Shown one piece after another: positions 16,974 through 25,527 of a stretch of DNA of 44,348 nucleotides. Position 1 is the stretch's first letter. Each line of letters begins with the position of its first letter. The notes beneath the pieces were generated by a model. That model was not told the origin of the DNA, did no database searches, and saw only the letters and a list, made by a program, of their open reading frames with translations. The position numbers and the translations under genes were made by a program. Source of the DNA: Armatimonadota bacterium. Its GTDB lineage: Bacteria; Armatimonadota; JADLDR01. The stretch lies in contig JADLDR010000068.1 of NCBI GenBank assembly GCA_020846535.1, positions 1 to 44,348 on the forward strand, written 5' to 3'.

Positions 16974-17654
16974 TCAGCGGGCGGAGATGTTCCGCTCCGC
17001 CTCGGAGATTATGGAGAGTCCGGCCTTATAAAGCGTAAAGCTCCGGTTCAGCGTTTCGGCCAGAGAGGCGGGCTGCGATGGCGTACCGCCTTCCGCAAGG
17101 GCTTTCAGGGCTTCGGCCCGCCGGGAAAGGGCTGCTTCCAGTTGACCGTGGGCCTTCTCCAGCCCGGCCGGTGGCTTCGCCCTGTCCAGCCGAAGATATC
17201 CGCTCCGGCTCAGGACAGAGGCATTGCGGGCGGCCTGCCGGTTGCCTTCGAGCAGAGATTCCCACCGGTTCCGGTACGGTTCCAGGGCCGCGTTGGACGG
17301 CTGGAAGCTTCCGAGTACCTGCCGCCGGTAGGCGGCTAACTGTGCGAAGCGTTCGGAGGAAGGGAGAGCCGCCGTGTCCGTCGCCGGGCGCATCACGCGC
17401 CCCAGTCCGGGCCACCAGTTGCCGAGGAGAACGACCGCCAGCCAGAGGCAGGGAATGGCGGAGTAAACCAGCAGCACCATGGCCTGGCGCGCTCGGATCC
17501 TGTACCACCGGCGCGGCTTGATCTCGAAGGGGGAATTGACGATCCGACCGCACCCGGGACAGATGTTCGCGTAATCGCTGGTTTCGATCCCGCATTTAGG
17601 ACAGATAACCGGCGGATTGCTGTATTGAAATTCACCCGAAGGCAATCTCTCCAT
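16974..17654 (-). CDS. Zinc-ribbon, single-pass membrane protein of unknown function
   Basis: The 226-residue product opens with a zinc ribbon (CPKC...CPGC within the first 45 residues), then one membrane helix ('MVLLVYSAIPCLWLAVVLLG'), then about 150 residues of mainly helical sequence with 'PSNAALEPYRNRWESLLEGN'. The ribbon should be cytoplasmic and the helical part outside. No enzyme motif is visible. The ATG at 17654 lies exactly where transcription should begin after a TATAAT box at 17666-17661, so the mRNA is likely leaderless. An alternative start upstream, at 17699, would lie beyond the promoter. Confidence 0.6.
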   Translation of the reverse strand: MERLPSGEFQYSNPPVICPKCGIETSDYANICPGCGRIVNSPFEIKPRRWYRIRARQAMVLLVYSAIPCLWLAVVLLGNWWPGLGRVMRPATDTAALPSSERFAQLAAYRRQVLGSFQPSNAALEPYRNRWESLLEGNRQAARNASVLSRSGYLRLDRAKPPAGLEKAHGQLEAALSRRAEALKALAEGGTPSQPASLAETLNRSFTLYKAGLSIISEAERNISAR

Positions 17655-17660
17655 AGCCAC

Positions 17661-17666
17661 ATTATA
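17661..17666 (-). promoter_or_regulatory. -10 box giving a probable leaderless transcript
   Basis: TATAAT reads from 17666 to 17661 on the minus strand. The start codon A at 17654 is seven bases further on, the normal distance to the transcription start. No good -35 hexamer is seen. Confidence 0.5.
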
Positions 17667-17746
17667 CTGCAAACTCCCCGGCTTTTCCAGCTTTTTCAAT
17701 CGGCGGGTTGCGCTTTAATTTTCGCTATTCTGGGGGAGGAGAAAGG

Positions 17747-18178
17747 TCAGGGCGATTCGGAGATAATCGTCATATCTTGAAGCGGCTCGAAGTGCTTCCG
17801 GTTATGCGTGATCAAAGGCAATTGAAAATGAAGTGCAGTAGCTGCGACCCAAGCATCGGCAACGCTTATGGGTCGGCCACGAGACCGACCTTCGGCCATT
17901 ACCTGTGCCCAAATCAGACACAAGGATAAGTTGACACCATAGAAAGCGAACTGCCGTAGGTAGTCGTGTAGTCTCTGTATCCTCGCCGGCCCCCAGTGGC
18001 TTTCCGCGGCCCACCGTTCGAGTTCTGCTCGTGTCATAAATGAAATGCCAGCCAGTCTACCGATCAAATAAGGCTCGTAGAGGGCGGCAATCGGATCGCG
18101 TTTGTTGAAATAGACCAGGATGTTGGTGTCTACCAGCACTCGTGGGGCAGACAGGGCCGGGGGGATAGAGGGACTCAT
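17747..18178 (-). CDS. PIN-domain toxin (VapC-like ribonuclease)
   Basis: The 143-residue product has the PIN-domain acidic residues in order: Asp17 in 'VLVDTNILVYF', Glu52 in 'TRAELERWA', Asp108 in 'ISVADAWVAATAL', and the end 'LPLITHNRKHFEPL'. Such toxins cut specific RNAs (often tRNA or rRNA) with magnesium. The start ATG overlaps the TGA of the upstream antitoxin gene by four bases (18175-18178), so the pair is translationally coupled. The target RNA is unknown. Confidence 0.88.
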   Translation of the reverse strand: MSPSIPPALSAPRVLVDTNILVYFNKRDPIAALYEPYLIGRLAGISFMTRAELERWAAESHWGPARIQRLHDYLRQFAFYGVNLSLCLIWAQVMAEGRSRGRPISVADAWVAATALHFQLPLITHNRKHFEPLQDMTIISESP

Positions 18179-18366
18179 GAGGTTTCCTCACGCCACTGCT
18201 CCAAAGTATCCAGAATCGTTCGAATATCCTCTTCATCGGGCCAAAAATCACCGTAAAGCGTGTTGGGATTGGTAATAGGCGGTGCTTCAATTATAAATTC
18301 GGAAATATCCGCGACTTCAGCTGGACGCTCGCTCAAGACGGTCTTCTGTTGCGGTGCCGATTTCAT
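18175..18366 (-). CDS. Antitoxin of the PIN toxin-antitoxin pair
   Basis: The 63-residue acidic product ('YGDFWPDEEDIRTILDTLEQ') precedes the PIN toxin and overlaps it by ATGA. No helix-turn-helix, AbrB or ribbon-helix-helix motif is evident, so it may be a helical wrap-type antitoxin without a standard DNA-binding domain. GGGAGG lies 8-10 bases before the ATG. The call rests mainly on size, position, coupling and charge. Confidence 0.7.
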   Translation of the reverse strand: MKSAPQQKTVLSERPAEVADISEFIIEAPPITNPNTLYGDFWPDEEDIRTILDTLEQWREETS

Positions 18367-18402
18367 CGTTTTTCCTCCCTTCCGAATTTCACAGCATGCA
18401 TT

Positions 18403-18431
18403 ATTATGGCAGATTCAGATAGAGGTGTCAA
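18403..18431 (-). promoter_or_regulatory. Promoter of the toxin-antitoxin operon
   Basis: On the minus strand TTGACA (18431-18426) and CATAAT (18408-18403) are separated by 17 bases. Transcription would begin about 30 bases before the antitoxin ATG. Confidence 0.7.
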
Positions 18432-18492
18432 GGGTTTCCTGTGCGATTGCAGGGCCGTGCGGAAGCCGGATCAGGGCGATATCAACCGGCCT

Positions 18493-18521
18493 TTCCAGAA
18501 CGAACTCATTTGTGGTATACT
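18493..18521 (+). promoter_or_regulatory. Extended -10 promoter for the ABC ATPase genes
   Basis: TGG-TATACT (18513-18521) forms an extended -10 element. A poor -35 (TTCCAG, 18493-18498) lies 17 bases upstream. It diverges from the toxin-antitoxin promoter. Confidence 0.5.
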
Positions 18522-18562
18522 TTACCTGACATCTTTTGGATTACGACAACACCCCACCCTCC

Positions 18563-19567
18563 ATGCCCTTACTGGAAGTCGACAATTTGTCCGTCCGGTT
18601 CGATACGCCCGAAGGCCCGGTTCAGGCGGTCAACGAGGTTTCGTTTCACCTGGCGAAAGGCGAGACCCTAGGGATCGTCGGGGAGTCGGGCTGTGGGAAG
18701 AGCGCGACCGTCCTGGCCCTGATGCGCCTGCTGCCGCCGCCGGGCCGGATCGCGGGCGGGTCGGTGCGCTTCGAGGGAAGCGGCCTGCTGACCCTGCCCG
18801 AAGAGACGATGCGGCGGCTGAGAGGAGACCGGATCGGCATGGTGTTTCAGGACCCGTTCTCCGCCCTGAACCCGGTCCTGACCATCGGAGAGCAGATCGG
18901 GGAGACCATAAGGGCGCACCGCCGGGCCGGTCGCCGTGAGGTGCGGGAGCGGAGCGTCGGCCTGCTGCAATCGGTGGGGATAGCGGGCGCGGAGCGGCGG
19001 CTGAGGCAGTTCCCCCATGAGTTCAGCGGAGGGATGCGCCAGCGCGCCCTGATCGCCATGGCGACAGCCTGTCGGCCCGACCTCCTGATCGCCGACGAGC
19101 CGACTACCGCCCTGGACGTGACCATCCAGGCCCAGATTCTGAATCTTTTGCGCGACCTGACCCGGCAATCCCATACAGCGGTGATTTTAATTACACACGA
19201 CCTGGGCATCGTGGCGGATTTTTGCGAGCGGGTTCTGGTGATGTACGCCGGGCGCATCGTGGAATCCGCGCCGGCACGCGTTCTCTTTTCTCGACCGCGC
19301 CATCCCTACACCGCCGCCCTCCTCCGGTCGTTGCCCTACTATCACGCCGACCGCAGCGAGGCCCTTGCAAGCATCGAGGGCGCTCCGCCATCCATGCTTG
19401 CTCCTCCTGCCGGCTGCCCGTTCGCCCCTCGGTGCCCCTCCGCTTTCAGTCGCTGCCTTGCCGAAAGGCCGCCTCTCCTGTCCGCCGGCGAGGCGCACGG
19501 CGCGGCCTGCTGGCTGGCGGAGGAAACCGATCAGGGGACATCCCCGGAATCCACCGATCATGTCTGA
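18563..19567 (+). CDS. Dipeptide/oligopeptide ABC transporter ATPase (DppD/OppD-like)
   Basis: The 334-residue product shows Walker A 'GESGCGKSATVLAL', the ABC signature 'FSGGMRQRALIAMA', Walker B 'LLIADEPTTALDVT' and the H-loop 'LITHDLGIV'. The end has the cysteine-rich oligopeptide-ATPase tail ('GCPFAPRCPSAFSRC'). It should power uptake of peptides or nickel-like ligands together with the next gene. I begin at the ATG at 18563; a TTG at 18536 is possible, and neither has a clear ribosome site. The stop overlaps the next start by eight bases. No permease or binding-protein gene is beside it. Confidence 0.92.
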   Translation: MPLLEVDNLSVRFDTPEGPVQAVNEVSFHLAKGETLGIVGESGCGKSATVLALMRLLPPPGRIAGGSVRFEGSGLLTLPEETMRRLRGDRIGMVFQDPFSALNPVLTIGEQIGETIRAHRRAGRREVRERSVGLLQSVGIAGAERRLRQFPHEFSGGMRQRALIAMATACRPDLLIADEPTTALDVTIQAQILNLLRDLTRQSHTAVILITHDLGIVADFCERVLVMYAGRIVESAPARVLFSRPRHPYTAALLRSLPYYHADRSEALASIEGAPPSMLAPPAGCPFAPRCPSAFSRCLAERPPLLSAGEAHGAACWLAEETDQGTSPESTDHV

Positions 19568-20543
19568 CTCCATCCTGCTCAGCGTTCGCAACCTGACCGT
19601 CCATTTCCCGGTGATGAAAGGACTCCTGCGCCCCAGGCAGGTCGGGGTAGTGAGGGCGGTGGACGGGATATCCTTCGACCTTCGCAAAGGGGAAACCCTG
19701 GGTCTGGTCGGGGAATCGGGCTGCGGGAAATCCACCACCGGCAAGGCGATCCTCCACCTGCTTAAGGCCGACGCCGGGCAGATCCTTCTGGACGGCGAGG
19801 AAACTGCCTCCCTCAGCCCTCCCGCCTTCCGGCAGTACCGGCGGAAAGCACAGATGATCTTCCAGGATCCCTATGCCTCCCTGAACCCGCGCATGACCGT
19901 CGGCAAAATCGTGGAAGAGCCGCTGATCGTCCACGGGCTGGGCGATCCCCAGGAGCGCCGGGAGCGCGTCCGGGATCTGCTGGAAACGGTCGGCCTGGAG
20001 GCCAGAGCCGCCCGGCGGTATCCGCACGCTTTCAGCGGCGGGCAAAGGCAGCGCATCGGGATCGCCCGCGCCCTGGCCGTGCAGCCCGAATTCATCATCT
20101 GCGATGAGCCGGTTTCCGCCCTGGATGTGTCGGTCCAGGCGCAGATTTTGAACCTGCTGCGCCATTTGCAGCAGAGCCGGGGGTTGGCTTACCTCTTTAT
20201 CGCCCACGATCTGAGCGTGGTGCGGTATATGAGCGACCGGGTGGCCGTGATGTATCTGGGGAAAATCGTGGAGACACTCCCTTCCGAATCGCTCGGCGCG
20301 AGCGCCCGCCATCCCTATACCCGGATGCTGCTGGAAGCGATCCCTGTTCCCGATCCCGACCGGCCCGCCTCCAGGCCGGAGAGCGGGCCATCCGGGGAGC
20401 CGCCGGACCCGCTGCGCCTGCCCACCGGCTGCCGCTTCCGGTCCCGCTGCCCTATCGCGGTCGAAGAGTGTACCCTGGCCGAACCGGAACTCAGGCAGAC
20501 AGCGCCCGGCTCCTGGGCCGCCTGCCACCGGGCGGAGCCTTAA
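19560..20543 (+). CDS. Dipeptide/oligopeptide ABC transporter ATPase (DppF/OppF-like)
   Basis: The 327-residue partner ATPase has Walker A 'GESGCGKSTTGKAIL', the signature 'FSGGQRQRIGIARAL', Walker B 'FIICDEPVSALDVS' and 'FIAHDLSVVRYM', with the family's C-terminal 'GCRFRSRCPIAVEEC'. It starts with an ATG embedded in the end of the previous gene, so translation is coupled. OppD/OppF-type proteins work as a heterodimer. The missing DppB/DppC permeases and binding protein must be encoded elsewhere. Confidence 0.93.
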   Translation: MSDSILLSVRNLTVHFPVMKGLLRPRQVGVVRAVDGISFDLRKGETLGLVGESGCGKSTTGKAILHLLKADAGQILLDGEETASLSPPAFRQYRRKAQMIFQDPYASLNPRMTVGKIVEEPLIVHGLGDPQERRERVRDLLETVGLEARAARRYPHAFSGGQRQRIGIARALAVQPEFIICDEPVSALDVSVQAQILNLLRHLQQSRGLAYLFIAHDLSVVRYMSDRVAVMYLGKIVETLPSESLGASARHPYTRMLLEAIPVPDPDRPASRPESGPSGEPPDPLRLPTGCRFRSRCPIAVEECTLAEPELRQTAPGSWAACHRAEP

Positions 20544-20544
20544 G

Positions 20545-21144
20545 ATGCGGATATCTCTGCTGGACAAACTGGCTTTCGCGATTTCGGCGGTCTTCAGCCC
20601 GTTCCTGGTGCCGTTCTTTTTCATCGTCGGCATTGTGGCGATGTATACACATGACCTCCGGCAACTGGCGCTCTGGAGCGGCATCACGCTCTTTTTTTCG
20701 ACCGGCGTACCCGCGCTCGATGTACTCTACCGCTATTACACCGGCAGGGTCAGCGATATCCATGTGATGTACCGGGAGCAGCGCACGGAGCCGTTTGTCG
20801 TCGGTATCGTCAGCGCAGCGCTCGGAGCCGGGACGCTCTATGCCATAGACGCCCCGTTTGCGCTCGTTCAGGTGGGCCTGTGCATGGTCGCCAATGGAAT
20901 CGTCTTCCTGGCGGTCAACCGCCACTGGAAGATCAGCATGCATATGGGCACTCTGACGGCGGCTATTGTTTCCGTCCTTTTTCTTTTCGGCGTCCAGATG
21001 CTGTGGCTGACCGTTCTGGTGCCCCCGGTCATGTGGGCCAGACTTCACCGCGGAAAGCATACCGTGCTTCAACTGCTGGCCGGGCTTGTGGTTTCCGGGA
21101 TCGTCACCGCGGTGGTTTTTGTCATCGTGCCCGGCCAGCTGTGA
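20545..21144 (+). CDS. PAP2-like integral membrane protein
   Basis: The 199-residue product has about six membrane helices. It also has 'NRHWKISMHMGTLTA' and 'WARLHRGKHTVLQLLAG', which resemble the second and third conserved patches of divergent phosphatidic-acid-phosphatase (PAP2) proteins, including the histidines in 'SMH' and 'GKHT'. The classical first patch (KxxxxxxRP) is not obvious; 'YREQRTEPF' stands in its place. Lipid-phosphate or isoprenyl-phosphate phosphatase activity is therefore only likely. The ATG is one base after the ATPase stop, and the next gene overlaps or follows within 30 bases. Confidence 0.6.
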   Translation: MRISLLDKLAFAISAVFSPFLVPFFFIVGIVAMYTHDLRQLALWSGITLFFSTGVPALDVLYRYYTGRVSDIHVMYREQRTEPFVVGIVSAALGAGTLYAIDAPFALVQVGLCMVANGIVFLAVNRHWKISMHMGTLTAAIVSVLFLFGVQMLWLTVLVPPVMWARLHRGKHTVLQLLAGLVVSGIVTAVVFVIVPGQL

Positions 21145-21173
21145 ACACCTATCAACCGACAGGAGGGAATGTT

Positions 21174-21617
21174 TTGGCTGAAGATGCCATCAAGGAAAAA
21201 GAGATCGTTTTCGGCAGGTGGGCCGACTCCCTGGAGCGGTCCGCAGTGAACTACCGCTATATCGACCGGGTTCCGATCTTTATCGTGACCTATCATTTCG
21301 GGGACGAAGCCGTGGAAAAATTGAAGATCCTTTTTGCCACCACCTTCGACGCCCACATGTCCCGCGCTCAATACCGCCATGTGGTTTTCGACCTGAACGG
21401 CCTGACCATCCTCCAGCCATCAGGGACGGCGCTCCTCCGGGAGCTAAGCGTCCGGCTGCGCAGCATGGGCGGGGACCTCTTCCTCGCCGCCAACACCCTC
21501 GCTATGAGCGAGAAGGACCGCCGCCTGCTGGAATCCGAATTCAACCTGACCGGCAGCGTGGAAGACGCCATCGCCCGCATCCAGGAACTGCGGGCCGGGA
21601 AAGCGGTTCCGGTATAG
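21174..21617 (+). CDS. STAS-domain protein (anti-sigma-antagonist-like)
   Basis: The 147-residue product carries a STAS fold. After 'DRVPIFIVTYHFGDEAVEKL' comes the core 'HVVFDLNGLTILQPSGTALL', where the serine in 'QPSG' matches the phospho-serine position of SpoIIAA ('DSSG'), followed by a regular alternation of strands and helices. The start is unsure: the TTG at 21174 follows AGGAGGG by six bases, while a GTG at 21141 overlaps the previous stop. Without a partner kinase nearby its role in a regulatory switch is inferred from the family. Confidence 0.75.
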   Translation: MAEDAIKEKEIVFGRWADSLERSAVNYRYIDRVPIFIVTYHFGDEAVEKLKILFATTFDAHMSRAQYRHVVFDLNGLTILQPSGTALLRELSVRLRSMGGDLFLAANTLAMSEKDRRLLESEFNLTGSVEDAIARIQELRAGKAVPV

Positions 21618-21661
21618 GAGGGTGGGTGGCTGGCTTCTGTTTTTAAGAGGCGCGACTGCCC

Positions 21662-24600
21662 CTATTGTCCCTGCTCCCCCCACGTTACCTTCACCACCAC
21701 TCCGTCGGGGAGGTTGTCGTAGCGGAGGAGAAGGGTTTCCGCTTCAGGGAGGGTTTCGATGGGGACAGGATGGCCCAGGGCGTCGAAAGCTTCGGCCTGC
21801 TTGAGCAGGCGGCCTCCGGTATGAAGGCGGGCCACCCCTTTCGTTTTCAGGGGGCCGCGAGCGAAGAAGGCGATGGATTCCGCGCCGGCGCGCTTCTTAA
21901 GGAGGGCGGAGGAGCAGTACATCACGTCGGGAGCCGCGCCCTGGAAGCTGCGGGCATCGTAGAGGAGCGCCCAGGAATCCTGGGGGATATCTTTGGAAAC
22001 CAGAACCGGGAGCGCAGGGTCTAAAAGATCGATTACCGGCCCGGCCACTTTCAGCGGCTGGGAAAAGGTGCGGGCGATGATGTACCGGCCCCGTGTGAGC
22101 TTGAGATAGGGCTGCTCGCGGTAGGCCATGCCTGCCTGCTCGGAGGCGTAGCGGACGATGGCCCGGTAGATGCGGGCCGCCTGGTCGGATTGGGCGAAAA
22201 AGCGGGGCGCGATGCCGAAGACGATCAATTTGCCCCGACCGGCTGACACCTCGAAGGCGGGAGCGAAGGAGCTGTCCGCCACGCTGTAGAGCCGCGAGGC
22301 GGTTGTTTCATAGGCTGTGATCGGAAATCGCTTGCCAATGGGCAGGGCGGGCATCTGGCTGCCCAGGGTGTGGTTTCCCATCCGTGAAAGGTCCCGATAG
22401 GCGGTCTGCGTCCTGCCGGTGGCTTTCACCAGAAATTGATTGCCCATCTCCACGGTCAGGAAGGCGCTCTTCACCGTCCGGGGAATCTCGAATTTGTAGA
22501 CCACATAGGCGTCCCCATCTGTAAAGCGGGCGTCCCCGCTGACCGCGCTGCCTCCGTCCTCGAAGATAAAGCGCCTCTCGAACTGCGTTCCGGCCAGAAA
22601 ATCCACCCCCAACCGGTTGTCCAGGGACAGGTAAAGCCGCCGGATCCACGCGCCCCAGCCGTCATCGGGAAAGGCGTCCTGAAACTTCACATAGACCGAC
22701 ACCCGCTCCGGATCATTGACCGACACATCGCCGGAAAGGAAGGACGTCAGGTCGATGGAGTAGTTGCGCCGGTTTTCCAGATTGCGGTAGGGCTGGTCGG
22801 CCTTGATCTGCGGCGCATAGGTATCCTGCCCGGTTTCCCCGACGATGACGCTGCTTGCGGTCACTTTCGCGCCCAGCCGGGCGAAGAGATCCTCCTGGGG
22901 CGTTTGCAGCCCTCTGGCTTTCCACCATCTCTGCACCCCGTTATAGGCATCCGTTCCTCCGAAGAACACCAGCGCCCCGCCGCCTTTCACCCACTCGGCA
23001 AGAGCCTCATGGACGCGGTCATCGAGGGGTTTCATGGCGTCATAGGAGAGGAGGAGAACGCGATAGGGGTTCAGATAGCCCGGCTCCGCGGCCCGATCCA
23101 GTTGGGCCACTTCCACCGGGATGCCGTTATAGAGGAGGGGGAGAGTCATGCCCCAGAGGGCATCGAAATCGCTGGGGGAGGGCGCTTCACGCTGGTACAT
23201 CAGGCTATCCGAGATCAGAGCCGCAATCCCCTGGCTGCCCGATTCCCAGACAGCTTCCTGCTGGCGGCGCATGTCCTCCAGGGCGCGGATGACGGTAGTA
23301 ATTTCGGTGGCGAACCCGTCCGGCACGCGCCCGAAAACCCGCTCCGGCCAGGGCATCACCTCATAGCGAGCCACCTGGGGGAACATCAGGGCGGCGGTCA
23401 GGGTGCGCTCGTAGTTGAGGTGGTAGTCCTCCATCGGGCGATCCGGGTTGTCCTCCACCGGATCCATCAGGAACCAGAGCTTCTTGCCGGTATCCCGGGT
23501 CAGGTTAACCAGGGAGGAATACTCCAGAAAGGCCGTCTCGAAGACCCTTTCGGCCACCTCGCCCCGGTAGCGGCTCGGAGTCCGGGCGGTTCCCGTCCAG
23601 ACCTGCCCGATCACCTCATCGAGTTCCGGCAGCCCGACGGCCCGTGAGTGGGGAAAGACAATCCCCCAGTCGGCGTAATTGATCGGGCTGTGGAAAGCCA
23701 CCATCCGCTTGACGGCAGGCTTCAGCCGCCTGGATTCCTGCAAAATGGAGGCGATCATCTTCAGTTCGAGATGCGCCTTCAGCTGCTCCGCCCGGTAGCG
23801 GGCGTCTATGGAGGAGGCCGGGTCTTCCCAAGGGGCGTTATGGAATTTTTGCCACTCCTCCTTGAAGGCCGCCGAATAACCGGCGCGGGCAAAAAACTCC
23901 GGCTCCTCCGGGCAGACCGCTGTCGTGCCGTTTTCGATAGCCTCCCGGAAATAGCTCAACGCGGCCTGAAGCCTGCGTTCGGTGGGAACCAGATAGAAGC
24001 TCCCCGGCCCGCAGTCGAGAACCTTGCCCTCCCGGTCTGTCTGGCCGTCTCCCGGATAGGCCGACAGGTAATCGCCTCCGGCCCGAAAACCGTACATGGT
24101 CTGCACCCGGTAGCCGCGCTCCTGCCAGGACTGAATGACCTCCTGCCGGCTCGAATAGACGATAGCGGCTCCGGTATGGATATCCATCTCCGGTCGATAG
24201 GGGCTGCCGGTCTGGAAGGAGGTATAGGCTTCCTTCTCGACCGGGCGGGCGGTGGACAGGGCGGCAGGATCCAGCCCCAGGAGGCGTTCGATACTGTCCC
24301 CCACCCCGTCGCGGTTGCTGTCCCGGTCTTCCAGGGTCAATGTGGCCTGCTCCATGCGGATTTCGCCCGCCCGTGCGTGGACACGGACATAAACTTGATT
24401 CACTTTCCGGGCCTGGGCCGTGAGATCGATGACGGCAACACCCTTGCGGGCCGAAACCGCCGCCGGGTTGTAGGTGATCCCATTTTCCGAAAGGGTGACA
24501 TCATAGCTGCCCTCGATGGTCAGCGTCAGTCGGGCGTGGCCTCCGGTCAGCAGAGGCAGGCGATAGACCCAGAAACCCGGTGAACGCGCCGTCCTCCCCC

Positions 24601-24778
24601 TCTGGCTGACCGACGCTCCTTCTTCTTTGGCGATCAGAGACTTCTCGTAATCCGAACCCGGCGCGATCTGCACCCGGTAGGACGGGTACTCTGTCTGCGC
24701 CGGGAGGCCAGAGCGTAGGACGAGCAGGCACAACCACACTAAGGCGATTTTCCTGAAAAGAATTCCCGGATAGAACAC
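21662..24778 (-). CDS. Large secreted glycosidase-like protein, unclassified
   Basis: The 1038-residue product has a signal peptide (about 8-27). Residues about 30-150 form a beta-rich carbohydrate-binding-like region, followed by a calcium-loop pattern 'DRDSNRDGVGDSIERLLGLD' as in dockerin or thrombospondin-3 repeats. Residues about 200-500 look like a TIM barrel: the acidic 'CPEEPEFFARAGYSAAFKEE' (Glu291-Glu292), 'HSPINYADWGIVFPHSRAV', and 'LWFLMDPVEDNPD' (Asp439). Residues about 520-660 resemble a glutamine-amidotransferase-like domain as in GH42 enzymes ('WVKGGGALVFFGG'). No established GH family is clearly matched. It lies three bases after a DnaA-domain-like gene. Carbohydrate hydrolysis is a guess from the domain order. 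Confidence 0.6.
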   Translation of the reverse strand: MFYPGILFRKIALVWLCLLVLRSGLPAQTEYPSYRVQIAPGSDYEKSLIAKEEGASVSQRGRTARSPGFWVYRLPLLTGGHARLTLTIEGSYDVTLSENGITYNPAAVSARKGVAVIDLTAQARKVNQVYVRVHARAGEIRMEQATLTLEDRDSNRDGVGDSIERLLGLDPAALSTARPVEKEAYTSFQTGSPYRPEMDIHTGAAIVYSSRQEVIQSWQERGYRVQTMYGFRAGGDYLSAYPGDGQTDREGKVLDCGPGSFYLVPTERRLQAALSYFREAIENGTTAVCPEEPEFFARAGYSAAFKEEWQKFHNAPWEDPASSIDARYRAEQLKAHLELKMIASILQESRRLKPAVKRMVAFHSPINYADWGIVFPHSRAVGLPELDEVIGQVWTGTARTPSRYRGEVAERVFETAFLEYSSLVNLTRDTGKKLWFLMDPVEDNPDRPMEDYHLNYERTLTAALMFPQVARYEVMPWPERVFGRVPDGFATEITTVIRALEDMRRQQEAVWESGSQGIAALISDSLMYQREAPSPSDFDALWGMTLPLLYNGIPVEVAQLDRAAEPGYLNPYRVLLLSYDAMKPLDDRVHEALAEWVKGGGALVFFGGTDAYNGVQRWWKARGLQTPQEDLFARLGAKVTASSVIVGETGQDTYAPQIKADQPYRNLENRRNYSIDLTSFLSGDVSVNDPERVSVYVKFQDAFPDDGWGAWIRRLYLSLDNRLGVDFLAGTQFERRFIFEDGGSAVSGDARFTDGDAYVVYKFEIPRTVKSAFLTVEMGNQFLVKATGRTQTAYRDLSRMGNHTLGSQMPALPIGKRFPITAYETTASRLYSVADSSFAPAFEVSAGRGKLIVFGIAPRFFAQSDQAARIYRAIVRYASEQAGMAYREQPYLKLTRGRYIIARTFSQPLKVAGPVIDLLDPALPVLVSKDIPQDSWALLYDARSFQGAAPDVMYCSSALLKKRAGAESIAFFARGPLKTKGVARLHTGGRLLKQAEAFDALGHPVPIETLPEAETLLLRYDNLPDGVVVKVTWGEQGQ

Positions 24779-24781
24779 AGC

Positions 24782-25408
24782 CTACAACTCACCCCGCAGG
24801 CGCAGGTACTCATAGGCGACCAGGGAGGCGGGCAGTTCCGTCGAGGATGCGACCCGCTCGAAGATCCGGGCCAGGGAACGCTCCGAAGCTTCATCCAGCG
24901 ACCGGCCTTCAGGGAACAGTTTGCTGTGCGTCTCGGAAATCAATTGAAGCATCTCCCTCAGATAGCGCGCCTTGTATTGCGGCAGGGCGCGGTTCGGGTA
25001 GGCGAGAAAGCGGCGGAGCGCCTGCTCGGAAACGGACTCCCAGGATTCCTCCCGAGCAGTGTCCTTCGTCTTCTCCAGGGCGGCCTCGCGGGCCAGACGG
25101 GTCGCCTCCTCGCGCTTCTTGTGATTCTCCCAGTCCTGGAGAGTGCTGCCTTCCACCACCTGAAAGGTGGTGGGCTGCCCGGCGATGTCGGACAAAACCC
25201 TTTCGATGATATGGCGGTGTTCGCCGATCAGCAGGTTGCCGCTCAGATGGTACTGGCCGGGCGCAAAACCCAGTACCAGGCTATTCCCGTCGCTCAGGAT
25301 CGGCGTCGCCCCTTCCAGGCTCTGCCAGAACGAGATATGATGCACGCGGCGCTTCAAATCCTCCGTGGCCGCCGTCCACAACTGTGTCGGATTCACGGCT
25401 TCCGTCAT
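24782..25408 (-). CDS. Protein with a DnaA domain-I-like N-terminus
   Basis: The 208-residue product starts 'LWTAATEDLKRRVHHISFWQ' and continues 'SLVLGFAPGQYHLSGN' and 'IIERVLSDIAGQPTTFQVVE'. That pattern of an interaction helix, a beta-turn and a second helix is the N-terminal domain I of the initiator DnaA. No ATPase or DNA-binding domain follows; instead there is a charged coiled-coil stretch (about 90-130) and a helical tail. DnaA domain I is a docking module for proteins such as DnaB or DiaA, so this may be a replication-linked adaptor, but that is inference. AAAGGGGA lies before the ATG. It may be cotranscribed with the following glycosidase-like gene. Confidence 0.55.
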   Translation of the reverse strand: MTEAVNPTQLWTAATEDLKRRVHHISFWQSLEGATPILSDGNSLVLGFAPGQYHLSGNLLIGEHRHIIERVLSDIAGQPTTFQVVEGSTLQDWENHKKREEATRLAREAALEKTKDTAREESWESVSEQALRRFLAYPNRALPQYKARYLREMLQLISETHSKLFPEGRSLDEASERSLARIFERVASSTELPASLVAYEYLRLRGEL

Positions 25409-25527
25409 CGCAAAAGTCCCCTTTCGATGAAATGAATATCGAGAAGATTATAGGCTATCGGCGGTCAAATGTCAAACACTGCCGCCCCGAAACCGGAGGC
25501 CCGACTTCATCATTAGAGAACTATTGT

